Shown here in pieces: positions 32,463 to 40,980 of a DNA stretch of 64,000 nucleotides. Origin of the DNA: JABMMZ01 sp044341025 (GTDB lineage Bacteria; Bacteroidota; Bacteroidia; NS11-12g; UBA955); NCBI GenBank assembly GCA_044341025.1, contig JBIISM010000002.1, positions 248,001 through 312,000 on the forward strand. The letters are read 5' to 3'. Every line of letters begins with the position of its first letter. The stretch's first letter is position 1. The notes under the pieces are model-generated. The model was not told the origin of the DNA. It saw only the letters and a program-made list of their open reading frames with translations, and ran no database searches. The translations under genes and the position numbers were made by a program.

Positions 32463-32824
32463 TTTTGTAATTTTTTATTAAGATTTTCCTCTACACGAAA
32501 TTTCACAATGCGTTTGATCAGCGCTACAGGAAGTTTTTTATCATGAGGAAATTGAATGCTTCCTTTTGCGAATTTAAAATCGGTCAACTCATCTTTAAAC
32601 GCTTCAACACCTCTGCCAGTTGGGTAAAACCCGATGTGGTTTTTGTAGCCAGCAAAATAGACCAATACACCATTTAGTTTGTAAGCGGGCATTTTATAAC
32701 TGATACAAGGGATGGCGCATTTTGCAACGGCTTCAATGGTTTCACGCACGGTGTTTAATCGCGCTTGAATGTCTTCGGGAAAGGAAGCAATGTAAGCATG
32801 CATGTTTTCGGTATTTGGATTCAT
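32459..32824 (-). CDS. DUF1801-family protein (YdhG/YdeI-like)
   Basis: A 121-aa cytoplasmic protein from the ATG at 32824; the longer frame to 32896 adds an unlikely hydrophobic leader not found in the family. Typical DUF1801 features are visible: the N-terminal YIASFPEDIQARLNTVRETI, then ISYKMPAYKLNGVLVYFAGYKNHIGFYPTGRGVEAF, and the C-terminal SIQFPHDKKLPVALIKRIVKFR. The fold is that of the Bacillus iron-chaperone-like family; the role is unknown. It overlaps the GH20 gene by 4 nt at its 3' end and leads the three-gene minus-strand unit. Confidence 0.88.
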   Translation of the reverse strand: MNPNTENMHAYIASFPEDIQARLNTVRETIEAVAKCAIPCISYKMPAYKLNGVLVYFAGYKNHIGFYPTGRGVEAFKDELTDFKFAKGSIQFPHDKKLPVALIKRIVKFRVEENLNKKLQK

Positions 32825-33056
32825 ACAAGTGGTGAATATCCAATGCAAGTATAGGGAAAATAATGGAAGTTGTAAAGTCAAGGATGAGAGGGGCAAGCCT
32901 TGTCTCGCCCGAGAATATTTACAAAAAATCCCATACCACTAAAGTTTTTTATTTTTTTTTATTATTATTGTAGGAATTAGTGGATTCAAGAACCCACTAA
33001 AAAAACGGCGCGTAATCTGAAAAGCCTTGTGATTAAGTAAATTTAAGAGAATAAAT

Positions 33057-34973
33057 ATGAGAAATTATGGACAAGATTCAATTCTAATCAATAAAAACGA
33101 TTCAAAAAACGGAAAAGTTGCCTTAAAAAAACGGGTTCGTTTTTATTTTGATAATGCGATAATTAAAACAAAATATTTTGTTCTTTTTTTACTTCTCATT
33201 TTGTTTTTATTAGGTTTAATAATGACCTTAGTCCATTATTCTGTTGCTCAAAGTAAAGAGGGCTCGTTTTTTGATAATTGGTGGACTTCTATTACAACAA
33301 TTTTAGAAATTGGATCAGGAACGAATTGGACAGATCGAATAATTAACTTTCTTTATTGGGCATTTAGTATAGCAATTTCTGGCTCTATTATTGGTTTTAT
33401 TGCCAGCGGGATAAGTAATTTAGTTGAACAGCTCAAAAAAGGTAAGAGTCAAGTTATATGCAATAACCATATTCTGATTTTAGGATGGTCTAACAGTATT
33501 TTTGCTATTTTGAAAGAATTGTCAATAGCAAATGAAAATGTAAATAATGCAGTTGTTGTAATATTTTCTGAATTGGATAACGAAAAAATGTTGGATGAAA
33601 TTGCCGCAAAAGTTAATGTCAAATTAAACTTAAAAATAATTACAAGGTCGGGCGACACCGCCAATCCAATTGAATTACAGATGGCAAATCCAACTGGAGC
33701 AAAAAATATTGTTATTTTAAGTCAAGATAAAAATAGTGATACAAAAGCAATCACTACGATTCTAGCATTGCATTCAATGCTAAAAAACACAAAGGTGTCC
33801 ATAATTGCTCAAATAAATGACTCTAAATATGTTAAAAACATAAGTCAAATAAAAAATTTCAATTTTATACCCGTACTATCCAAAAACATTATTACAAATC
33901 TTAAAGCGCAAACATTAAGACAAAATGGAATAGGTGCTGTAATATTGGATTTACTTGACTTTGATGGCGATGAGATTTATTTTTCTGAAATTCCACAGCT
34001 TATTGGAAAAACATATTTAGAAGCCATGATTTCTTTTGAAGATTCATCTGTAATGGGAATAATTGATATAAATAATCAAACTCAATTAAATCCTAAAAAT
34101 GAAATTATAATTAATAAAGGGGATAAACTCATTGTTATTTCAAAAGACGACGATACAATTATTTATGTTGAAGATCTTATTACCCCGAAAAATGACATTA
34201 TAACGCCTGAAATTTGGGTCGAGAAAAAAGAAAATAATATTTTATTTATCGGATGGTCTGCTATTGGCAATGATATATTAGAATCCCTTACTCCATTTTT
34301 AAATGCTACTTCAAAAATAACTGTGCTATTTTTGCCTGAATATGTTAATAAAAACAGCATTTCAAATACTATTTTTAACGGCATAAAAATTGATTTTATT
34401 CCCGTCAGTGGAACTGATTTTAATTTTGAAGCATTTATTGAAAACGGACAATTTAAAGAAATAATGATTATTGGATATACAGATATGCTGTCTATCCCAG
34501 AAGCAGATACTTTAACTTTACTGGAAATGCTAAAGCTTGATAATTTGAAACAAAGCGATTTAGCTATTCAATTTAGAGTTATTGCTGAAATTTTAGATTC
34601 TTCAAAAGCAAATCTAGCAGAATTTACTGAAACAGAAGAATTGATAATTAGTGATAATTTAGTTGCACTGCTAATGTCTCAATTAACTGAAAATCCTGAT
34701 TTAAATTTTGTATTCAATGATCTTTTTGATTCAGATGGAGCTTCTATAAACATTTTCCCTATTGAAAGATATGTTGAATTGAATAAAGAAATTTCATTTG
34801 CTGATTTAGTTTATACTGCTGGCAAAATAAATCAGTCTGCAATTGGGGTTAAACTAGATAGTGGCAAGGTTTCTAGTCATACGGAGGGTGTTTTTCTTAA
34901 TCCTAACAAAAAAATGAAAATCACCCCTAAAAGTGGCGACCAGCTTATTGTAATAAGCGCCTCAATAGATTAA
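33057..34973 (+). CDS. CASTOR/POLLUX-like ion channel with RCK/TrkA-N-type domains
   Basis: A 638-aa membrane protein. Two membrane segments (about 38-60 and 95-120) flank a pore-like region (WWTSITTILEIGSGTNW), followed by two Rossmann-like RCK domains, the first opening HILILGWSNSIFAIL (about 145) and the second NILFIGWSAIGNDIL (about 400). The GWS loops and order match the CASTOR/POLLUX family, cation channels known from plant nuclear envelopes with bacterial relatives. It probably gates a cation flux in response to a cytoplasmic ligand or redox state. It stands alone in the accessory region and is very AT-rich compared with its neighbours, suggesting acquisition. Confidence 0.8.
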   Translation: MRNYGQDSILINKNDSKNGKVALKKRVRFYFDNAIIKTKYFVLFLLLILFLLGLIMTLVHYSVAQSKEGSFFDNWWTSITTILEIGSGTNWTDRIINFLYWAFSIAISGSIIGFIASGISNLVEQLKKGKSQVICNNHILILGWSNSIFAILKELSIANENVNNAVVVIFSELDNEKMLDEIAAKVNVKLNLKIITRSGDTANPIELQMANPTGAKNIVILSQDKNSDTKAITTILALHSMLKNTKVSIIAQINDSKYVKNISQIKNFNFIPVLSKNIITNLKAQTLRQNGIGAVILDLLDFDGDEIYFSEIPQLIGKTYLEAMISFEDSSVMGIIDINNQTQLNPKNEIIINKGDKLIVISKDDDTIIYVEDLITPKNDIITPEIWVEKKENNILFIGWSAIGNDILESLTPFLNATSKITVLFLPEYVNKNSISNTIFNGIKIDFIPVSGTDFNFEAFIENGQFKEIMIIGYTDMLSIPEADTLTLLEMLKLDNLKQSDLAIQFRVIAEILDSSKANLAEFTETEELIISDNLVALLMSQLTENPDLNFVFNDLFDSDGASINIFPIERYVELNKEISFADLVYTAGKINQSAIGVKLDSGKVSSHTEGVFLNPNKKMKITPKSGDQLIVISASID

Positions 34974-35097
34974 TGTTTTTGAGAAAAAATACGAGAATTT
35001 ATAATTGGATTTTTTTTACATTCGTTGTTAATCAAAGTTTGTTTTGCAAATTTCCTTTGAGCAGTTATCTTTGTTCTTAACGTTACTTTAGACATTT

Positions 35098-35137
35098 TTT
35101 CAGATCGCCCCGATTGCCAAACCCGAAACCGTTAGCA
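35098..35137 (+). repeat. Partial attC-like element D (right arm)
   Basis: The segment GATCGCCCCGATTGCC...AAACCGTTAGCA ends with the core GTTAGCA (35131-35137) and resembles the right arms of elements A and C. A left arm is not recognisable in the 120 bp after the channel gene, so this is a low-confidence remnant. Confidence 0.4.
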
Positions 35138-35198
35138 GTCAAGTATTTGTTTTTACAACGTAATATAAAGAATAGAATATTGGATTAAAAAAATTAAT

Positions 35199-36128
35199 AT
35201 GGACTTAACAAAACTCTTGGAAAAATTTTATCAAAAACTTCTTTCAGAAAAAACCAAAGAAAGGAGTGAACGTGTTATCTTATGGATTGCTTTAGTAAGT
35301 TTTGTTATTCACTTAATAATGATTGGATTGATACATTTTAATATTATTACCATTAATGAACCGTCAAACTTATTAAAAAATCCAATCGCTGCCATTTACA
35401 CCCCTTTTTCTTTTATATTGGTTTATGAGGTGTATCTATTAATTTATTACCTTCCAAAATCAACTTCTACCTATATTTCAAAGCAATATGAAATTATTGC
35501 GCTCATCATTATTAGACGATTGTTCAAAGACCTCTCAGATTTGTCCCTTTCGTCTAATTGGTTTAACATTAAAAATGATTTACAGTTTACCTATGATTTA
35601 ATAGCTTCGGTATTGTTATTCTATTTAATTTATCTATTCCGTATTCAACGCACCAGAGTATACAGAACTATGGAAAATAGTAAAAACCATTCGTCAAGTA
35701 TTTCAAAATTTATAAATGCAAAAAAATGGATTGCTACGGCCTTAGTTCCTATACTGTTAATTATTGCAATATATTCATTCTTCAACTGGAGTCTTGGCAT
35801 ATTTCAGCCACTCGAAACCCATGCTATTTCTTTTAAGAACATCAATAATATTTTCTTTGAGCAGTTTTTCAATATTCTGATTATTGCTGATGTAATATTG
35901 TTGTTGTTTTCATTTTTTCACACAGACGAGTTTCACAAAGTTATTCGAAATTCAGGGTTTATTATTTCAACTATATTGATTCGATTGTCTTTTTCTGTTA
36001 GCGGCATCATAAATACCATACTTATTATTTCTGCTATTTTATTTGGGCTTTCAATACTTTTCATACACAATAAATTTGAAAAGAAGTTAGCAGAAGAAAT
36101 TAAAAAGAGCAATGAAATTGAAGAATGA
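35199..36128 (+). CDS. Multi-pass membrane protein, function unknown
   Basis: A 309-aa integral membrane protein with about seven hydrophobic segments: roughly residues 28-50, 64-86, 98-108, 130-150, 178-198, 225-245 and 255-295. The N-terminal 20 residues and the C-terminal KKLAEEIKKSNEIEE are charged and cytoplasmic. There is no transporter or enzyme motif that I recognise. It is 45 bp upstream of a PrsW-like protease gene on the same strand and may form a two-gene unit with it. Confidence 0.7.
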   Translation: MDLTKLLEKFYQKLLSEKTKERSERVILWIALVSFVIHLIMIGLIHFNIITINEPSNLLKNPIAAIYTPFSFILVYEVYLLIYYLPKSTSTYISKQYEIIALIIIRRLFKDLSDLSLSSNWFNIKNDLQFTYDLIASVLLFYLIYLFRIQRTRVYRTMENSKNHSSSISKFINAKKWIATALVPILLIIAIYSFFNWSLGIFQPLETHAISFKNINNIFFEQFFNILIIADVILLLFSFFHTDEFHKVIRNSGFIISTILIRLSFSVSGIINTILIISAILFGLSILFIHNKFEKKLAEEIKKSNEIEE

Positions 36129-36173
36129 AAATATAATTTTATTTTTGTAATCATTTCTCAAACCTAATATATT

Positions 36174-36887
36174 ATGATATTACTTATTGCCTCTGTTTTT
36201 CCCGTTATCATTTTTCTTCACGTGATTTATCAAAAAGACCATGAGAAAGAACCAATTCCTTTGTTGCTTAAATCTTTACTCGGAGGTTGTTTTAGTATAG
36301 TTATATCCCTTTTGATTTCGAGTGTCTTAAGCAAGCTTAGTGTGCTTTTCCCTGGTGCATTTCTCTCATCATTGCATAGCGCTTTTCTTGAGGCCGCTAT
36401 TCCAGAAGAAATTTCGAAATTTGTCGTTTTGTATTTTCTGATTTGGAAAAGTAGTGCGTTTAATCACCATTACGATGGCATAGTATACGCTGTGTTTGTG
36501 TCTTTGGGCTTTGCTTTGGTTGAAAATGTACTCTATGTTTTCCAAGGGGGCATGGCGGTTGCAATTGGAAGGGCAGTCCTTGCCGTTCCAGGCCATGGTC
36601 TATTTGGGGTATTAATGGGGTATTATTTTTCCCTCTCTCGTTTTCATGAAAATCCCAAACGAAGACAATATCTCTTAAAAGGACTGATATTAGCCATTTT
36701 ATTCCATGGCGGCTATGACTTTTTACTCATGTATATGTCAAGTTCTGCAGACAACCCTGTATTGTTGGTTTTGTTGTTAATTGGCTTCGCTTGGCTGCTT
36801 ATTAAATTATGGAAAAAGGGTATTTCTAAAATTAAAAAACATTTAGAACTTGATCTAAAAAATAATAGCGAAGGGCTTGGGCAATAA
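36174..36887 (+). CDS. PrsW-family intramembrane metalloprotease
   Basis: A 237-aa multi-pass membrane protein with the PrsW family motifs in order: EP near the start (KEPIPLLLKS), PEEISK with E78-E79, DGIVYAVFVSLGFALVEN with E117, PGHG with H141, and LFHGGYDF near 175. These Glu and His residues are the presumed zinc site. PrsW cleaves anti-sigma factors in Bacillus; the substrate here is unknown, and many Bacteroidota relatives have no known role. Downstream there is no gene for 580 bp, only tandem repeats. Confidence 0.85.
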   Translation: MILLIASVFPVIIFLHVIYQKDHEKEPIPLLLKSLLGGCFSIVISLLISSVLSKLSVLFPGAFLSSLHSAFLEAAIPEEISKFVVLYFLIWKSSAFNHHYDGIVYAVFVSLGFALVENVLYVFQGGMAVAIGRAVLAVPGHGLFGVLMGYYFSLSRFHENPKRRQYLLKGLILAILFHGGYDFLLMYMSSSADNPVLLVLLLIGFAWLLIKLWKKGISKIKKHLELDLKNNSEGLGQ

Positions 36888-37197
36888 GCTGAGGAAGGCA
36901 GTCGAAAATGCTTCTAAATGTAGTTGATGATTTTATGTCACGTATGCTATTAACTATTAACCAATAACCATTAACCAACAACAGCAACAGGGCTGAGGAA
37001 GGCAATCGAAAATGCTTCTAAATGTAGTTGATGATTTTATATTACGTATGCTATTAACTATTAACCAATAACCATTAACCAACAACAGCAACTGGGCTGA
37101 GGAAGGCAGTCGAAAATGCTTCTAAATGTAGTTGATGATTTTATATTACGTATGCTATTAACTATTAACCAATAACCATTAACCAACAACAGCAACC
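36888..37197 (+). repeat. Three tandem 104-bp repeats
   Basis: Near-identical copies start at 36888, 36992 and 37096 (GCTGAGGAAGGCA), the last one ending at 37197. Each unit has a mixed half (AAAATGCTTCTAAATG, GATGATTTTAT) and an A/C-rich half made of TTAACC and ATAACC words. Overall plan, though not sequence, is like the 79-bp repeats before dinB. The first unit begins inside the stop of the PrsW gene. It has no coding capacity of note. Confidence 0.92.
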
Positions 37198-37468
37198 CCA
37201 GTGACAGAGTTCTCCAGAGCGAGAACACGTCACGGGGTGTAGCAAGAGCCCTGCACGAGATCCCGCTCAAAGTTGCGGGAACCATGCAGGATGAAACAAG
37301 AGTCCCGATAGCTATCGGGAGAAGAAGGCAGTCGATGATGTCCCCATTAGGTATTCAAGAACGTATTTAAATGCACTTAATTTTCGCCCTAATACCATAC
37401 CCAAGAAAAAAGCCAAGTATTTCTTCAAGAAAAAGAATTATTATTGTGTTTAGATTTATTAAAATATC
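37198..37468. repeat. Intergenic hairpin mosaic downstream of the tandem repeats
   Basis: Three consecutive inverted repeats: GTGAC-aga-GTTCTC / GAGAAC-ac-GTCAC (37200-37236), CCTGCA...TCCCGC / GCGGGA...TGCAGG (about 37251-37290), and the perfect palindrome CCCGATAGCTATCGGG (about 37304-37320). The last type is common in Bacteroidota intergenic DNA. Related pieces occur at 40250-40400 and 48430-48540. No gene is seen before the GTG at 37469. Confidence 0.7.
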
Positions 37469-37933
37469 GTGAAGCATCTTTCTTTCCTGTTCATTTATTT
37501 CTGCTTAGTTAACTCATATAGTCAAGAAACTGCTTTGACGAATGGCGGAGAGATAAATTCATCTGCAGGAGGTGTAAGTTATTCAATTGGTCAAATGTTT
37601 TTTGAATTAAACAATTCAGATTCTACTTCTTTTAACCATGGTGTGCAGCAGCCATTGCAAGCTAATCGCGTTAATTTGTGTGTCGCCGAAAAAGTTATAA
37701 TTCAAGTATATCCAAATCCAGCAACAGAGCAAATCGTGATAGAGTTAGACATTAGAAAAGGCAATGATTTTAGTTATTCATTGTTTAATCTTTATGGAAT
37801 GAAGATTCTAACTAGTTCAATTATCGATGATGTCTCTATTGTTCAAATTAATGGCTTACCACCTGCGACTTATTTTTTAATTGTTTTTGATCATTTCATT
37901 CAAGTTGGCACTTATAGAATTGTAAAAATATAA
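37469..37933 (+). CDS. Small T9SS-secreted protein
   Basis: A 154-aa protein starting at a GTG (37469), with a signal peptide (about 1-19, ends NSYSQ), a short GG-repeat region typical of Bacteroidota surface proteins (SAGGVSYSIGQMFFE) and a T9SS sorting domain over the last 80 residues (QVYPNPATEQIVIE ... GTYRIVKI). Almost the whole mature protein is the sorting domain, so its own function is unclear. It is four bases upstream of the collagen-like/beta-helix gene and probably in one operon with it. Confidence 0.85.
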   Translation: MKHLSFLFIYFCLVNSYSQETALTNGGEINSSAGGVSYSIGQMFFELNNSDSTSFNHGVQQPLQANRVNLCVAEKVIIQVYPNPATEQIVIELDIRKGNDFSYSLFNLYGMKILTSSIIDDVSIVQINGLPPATYFLIVFDHFIQVGTYRIVKI

Positions 37934-37937
37934 TACC

Positions 37938-40172
37938 ATGCGAAATTTGTTTAAATTTATTTGTTTGCTGCATCTTGTCATTTTGCCAAAATTGGCTTTT
38001 GGTCAAGCACCCAATAAAATCAGTTATCAGGCCGTCATACGCGATAGTAAGAATAATCTAGTTGCTGACAAAATCATCTCAATGCGCATCAGCATAATCG
38101 AGGGAAACCAAACCGGTAAAATAGTTTATCAGGAAACCCAATCACCTAAAACCAATTTGAATGGATTGGTCAGTTTTGTTATTGGAACCGGTACTATGGT
38201 AACGGGCTTTTTTGATTCAATAAAATGGGGGAATGGCAATCACTACATCAAGTTAGAAACAGATTTAACGGGTGGAACAAACCACAATTTAATAGGGATT
38301 TCTCAGTTGTTGAGTGTTCCATATGCCTTGTATGCTGAAAATTCAAGAAATCCAGGTCCTAAAGGAGAAAAAGGTGAAAAAGGTGATAAGGGAGATTCAG
38401 GACTTGCAGGAAAGGATGGGGTATTTGTAAACAAAGCTATAATTAGAAGTGATAGTCTGATATTTTATCTCTCCGATAGTACTTCAATAAACAGTGGGAA
38501 AGTTATTTTTACCTATCAAGACAAGATTTATTTGTTTGTAGAAGATTTTGGAGCCAAGCCAAATGATATCACTTTTGATAATTCGTTACCAATACAAAAT
38601 GCAATAGACTCCGCTATAAAGACTGGTAAAATTTTATACTTTAGGAAAGGGATCTATTATGTTAAAAAAACGGTTTACATAAGAAAATTTTTACAAACAG
38701 AACATGATGAGGGCCTAAAGTTGGAGGGCGCAGGTATTAATCAGACCATCATTACTTCTTTAGTGAAGAATCAGCCTATGATTGTTATGGAAAATGCTTT
38801 AATTGGAACAGGTAAACCTATTCCAGGATATTTCTTCAAAGGTGGTTATATTAAAAATATCATGTTTCAAGGAACAGCTGGTGTAGGAAATTGCTTTAAT
38901 ATTTCAGGATGGTGGTATGGGCTGATGGAAAATGTTCAAATAAGAAATTTTGGGGGCAATGGAATTCACATGCCCACAAGAAATAATTTTGGTCCACCAA
39001 ATGATCCAAACGGAAATGCTTACACGGATAATTATTCAAGCTTTATGACTATTAGGAATTCTCAAATAGATAACAATGAAGGTTGGGCATATTTTGATGA
39101 AAGAGATAATACCTCATCTGACTTAATGTGTGATAAGTCTGTATTTGCTTCTAATGGAAAAGGGGGTATACGATTTGGCGGTCAAAGCATCAGGATTACA
39201 GGGTGCTCAATTGCGTATAATGGATTTAAATCTTCGAGTGGGGGAGGATTGGAATTAAGTGTTTCTGGAAACAGTTCACATAATAATTATATAACTCAAG
39301 TAGAATTTGATGGGAATAATTTTTACCACATTAAAATGAATACTGTCATTAACACAACAGTGACCAATTGCAGGTTTTTATTTCATGATTTAATTGATAA
39401 AACAAAAATGTCTCCATCAAACGGAGCAATATTATTGGCATCCGACTCACTTTACCCTTATGCAAATAATGTAAATGTCACTAACAATTATATTCGACTA
39501 GATTACCCTACAAACGCAACTACTAAAAGACAGCAATTGTACTTTTTGAGATTTTTATCCCATGCATCAACGTTGAATATTACCATTCAAAATAACTTCT
39601 TTCAATCGCTTCCAAATGGGTTTGGGAAATACCATGATTTTACCCGATACGATTATTACTTCACCTCGCGTCTTGGTATAACACAAAATATAATTATTGA
39701 TGATCCCTATACAGGCAGTTATTCGCCCAGTGCACGCGGAGCCATGCCGCCTTATTTTGATGGGACAATTACAAACAAAACCATAGATTCTTTAAATACT
39801 AACCTGAGTGTTCGTTTGCCTATAACCTATGGAGGTTTAAATACATTGAATATTGCTGAATATATTAGTTTCTTCGACTCAAGTAAAAGTGTTTTCAGTA
39901 TTCCTGAAAGTGGCTATTACGAAATAAATATTTCACTCGGAATAGACTCAATTCCTAAAGCTGGTACCCTGTCAATTTTGTATTTTTCTGACAACAGCCT
40001 TTTTGTTACCCATTCGCACAATATTTTTAAAGGAAATAAAGACTGGTTAGATGATAAATTAATATTGTACTGCTATGCCGGTCAGAAAATAAACATCAAG
40101 TTTAATTCAACTGTTCAATACAATTTAGATCCTAAAAATAAATCAAAGATTTTTATGAGGTTGGTTCGTTGA
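37938..40172 (+). CDS. Exported protein with short collagen-like stretch and pectate-lyase-type beta-helix
   Basis: A 744-aa protein. Signal peptide 1-22; residues 25-135 are a Bacteroidota N-terminal domain (ISYQAVIRDSKNNLV...LLSVPYALYAE) often found before collagen repeats; residues about 138-162 have eight Gly-X-Y triplets (GPKGEKGEKGDKGDSG); residues about 200-560 are a right-handed beta-helix of the pectate-lyase-3/tail-spike type, starting DFGAKPNDITFDNS. The C-terminal 110 residues look like a C1q/TNF-like jelly-roll (SVFSIPESGYYEINISLGI). The layout is that of trimeric fibres binding or degrading polysaccharide. No T9SS domain is present, though its operon partner has one. Confidence 0.82.
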   Translation: MRNLFKFICLLHLVILPKLAFGQAPNKISYQAVIRDSKNNLVADKIISMRISIIEGNQTGKIVYQETQSPKTNLNGLVSFVIGTGTMVTGFFDSIKWGNGNHYIKLETDLTGGTNHNLIGISQLLSVPYALYAENSRNPGPKGEKGEKGDKGDSGLAGKDGVFVNKAIIRSDSLIFYLSDSTSINSGKVIFTYQDKIYLFVEDFGAKPNDITFDNSLPIQNAIDSAIKTGKILYFRKGIYYVKKTVYIRKFLQTEHDEGLKLEGAGINQTIITSLVKNQPMIVMENALIGTGKPIPGYFFKGGYIKNIMFQGTAGVGNCFNISGWWYGLMENVQIRNFGGNGIHMPTRNNFGPPNDPNGNAYTDNYSSFMTIRNSQIDNNEGWAYFDERDNTSSDLMCDKSVFASNGKGGIRFGGQSIRITGCSIAYNGFKSSSGGGLELSVSGNSSHNNYITQVEFDGNNFYHIKMNTVINTTVTNCRFLFHDLIDKTKMSPSNGAILLASDSLYPYANNVNVTNNYIRLDYPTNATTKRQQLYFLRFLSHASTLNITIQNNFFQSLPNGFGKYHDFTRYDYYFTSRLGITQNIIIDDPYTGSYSPSARGAMPPYFDGTITNKTIDSLNTNLSVRLPITYGGLNTLNIAEYISFFDSSKSVFSIPESGYYEINISLGIDSIPKAGTLSILYFSDNSLFVTHSHNIFKGNKDWLDDKLILYCYAGQKINIKFNSTVQYNLDPKNKSKIFMRLVR

Positions 40173-40555
40173 TTTGATAGTTTCAAACTCTACCAATAGA
40201 ACTAATCTTTATCTCGAAAACTTTCGGGAGTTAACCAATAAACAGAGCCGCAAGTGCAAGGGTCCCTATGGCTATCGGGAGAGCAATGCAATCGAAATCA
40301 GTATGGGATTCGTGTAGACTCAGGGGTGATCCCAGTGGCAGAGAATTTCGCTATGCTACATTCACCCTGCACTAGAATTTTGTTTCACAAAATACAGAGC
40401 AGGACAAAGCGCCACAGGATTGGTATTTATTATCCGTTTTTTAGATACATTTTGTGAAACATCGCCTGATACAGAAAATCTTTGACGAATACCAAAGTGT
40501 CGCGCTGAAAGACTAGCCCCTATCCCGAAAGCGTTCCGGAGCTAACCCCTATCCC
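40173..40555. repeat. Intergenic repeats between the fibre gene and the rhodanese gene
   Basis: No real gene; the frame at 40254-40457 runs across repeats. Contents: a CCCTATGGCTATCGGG near-palindrome (about 40262), a 13-bp perfect inverted repeat TGTTTCACAAAAT / ATTTTGTGAAACA at 40381-40393 and 40449-40461, and C-rich words CCCCTATCCC at about 40507-40555. These belong to the same families as the repeats at 14205, 37198 and 48424. Confidence 0.7.
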
Positions 40556-40864
40556 TTAAAAGTACCCCAATATCCCCGTCCTCAAATTATACAAATTCGT
40601 GAAACCCTCAGCAGCCATGGCCTCGCAGGCATGCACACTGCGCACTCCACTGCGGCAATAAATTAAATAGGTCTTGTTGCGGTCGAGCAATTTGAATTTT
40701 TCTTCAAACTCACCGTTGTACATGTCCAGTTCAGTCAATGCACCCTCTATAATTCCTGCAGCACATTCAGCTGCGGTTCTAACATCTAAAATGATGGTGT
40801 TTGCTTCTGTGGCTTTTAATTTGAATTCTTCGGGGCTTAGATTGGTATAACTGGTATTTTCCAT
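40556..40864 (-). CDS. Single-domain rhodanese-like sulfurtransferase
   Basis: A 102-aa cytoplasmic protein made of one rhodanese domain. The persulfide-forming cysteine is C70 in the loop CRSGVRS, a complete active-site loop. The N-terminal half has the typical ILDVRTAAECAAGIIEGA. It likely carries or transfers sulfane sulfur. It stands alone on the minus strand, with its end reaching into the C-rich repeat, 1.5 kb from the MBL/rhodanese gene that may act on the same persulfides. Confidence 0.92.
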   Translation of the reverse strand: MENTSYTNLSPEEFKLKATEANTIILDVRTAAECAAGIIEGALTELDMYNGEFEEKFKLLDRNKTYLIYCRSGVRSVHACEAMAAEGFTNLYNLRTGILGYF

Positions 40865-40980
40865 ATAAATGTGGGTGCAAATATCATGGAATTCTATTTG
40901 ATTTTATGGGCATAATTTATTTCAGATAAAGAGTTTTTTAAAATTCGTTTACCTTTACCCCATAAAAGGTATTTAGGTTC

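Noticed and set aside
36888..37197. CRISPR or coding tandem repeat
   Set aside because: Whole 104-bp units are repeated without unique spacers and the unit is not in a conserved frame.
40254..40457. 67-codon open frame in the 40-kb gap
   Set aside because: It runs across inverted repeats and C-rich elements and has no protein-like pattern.
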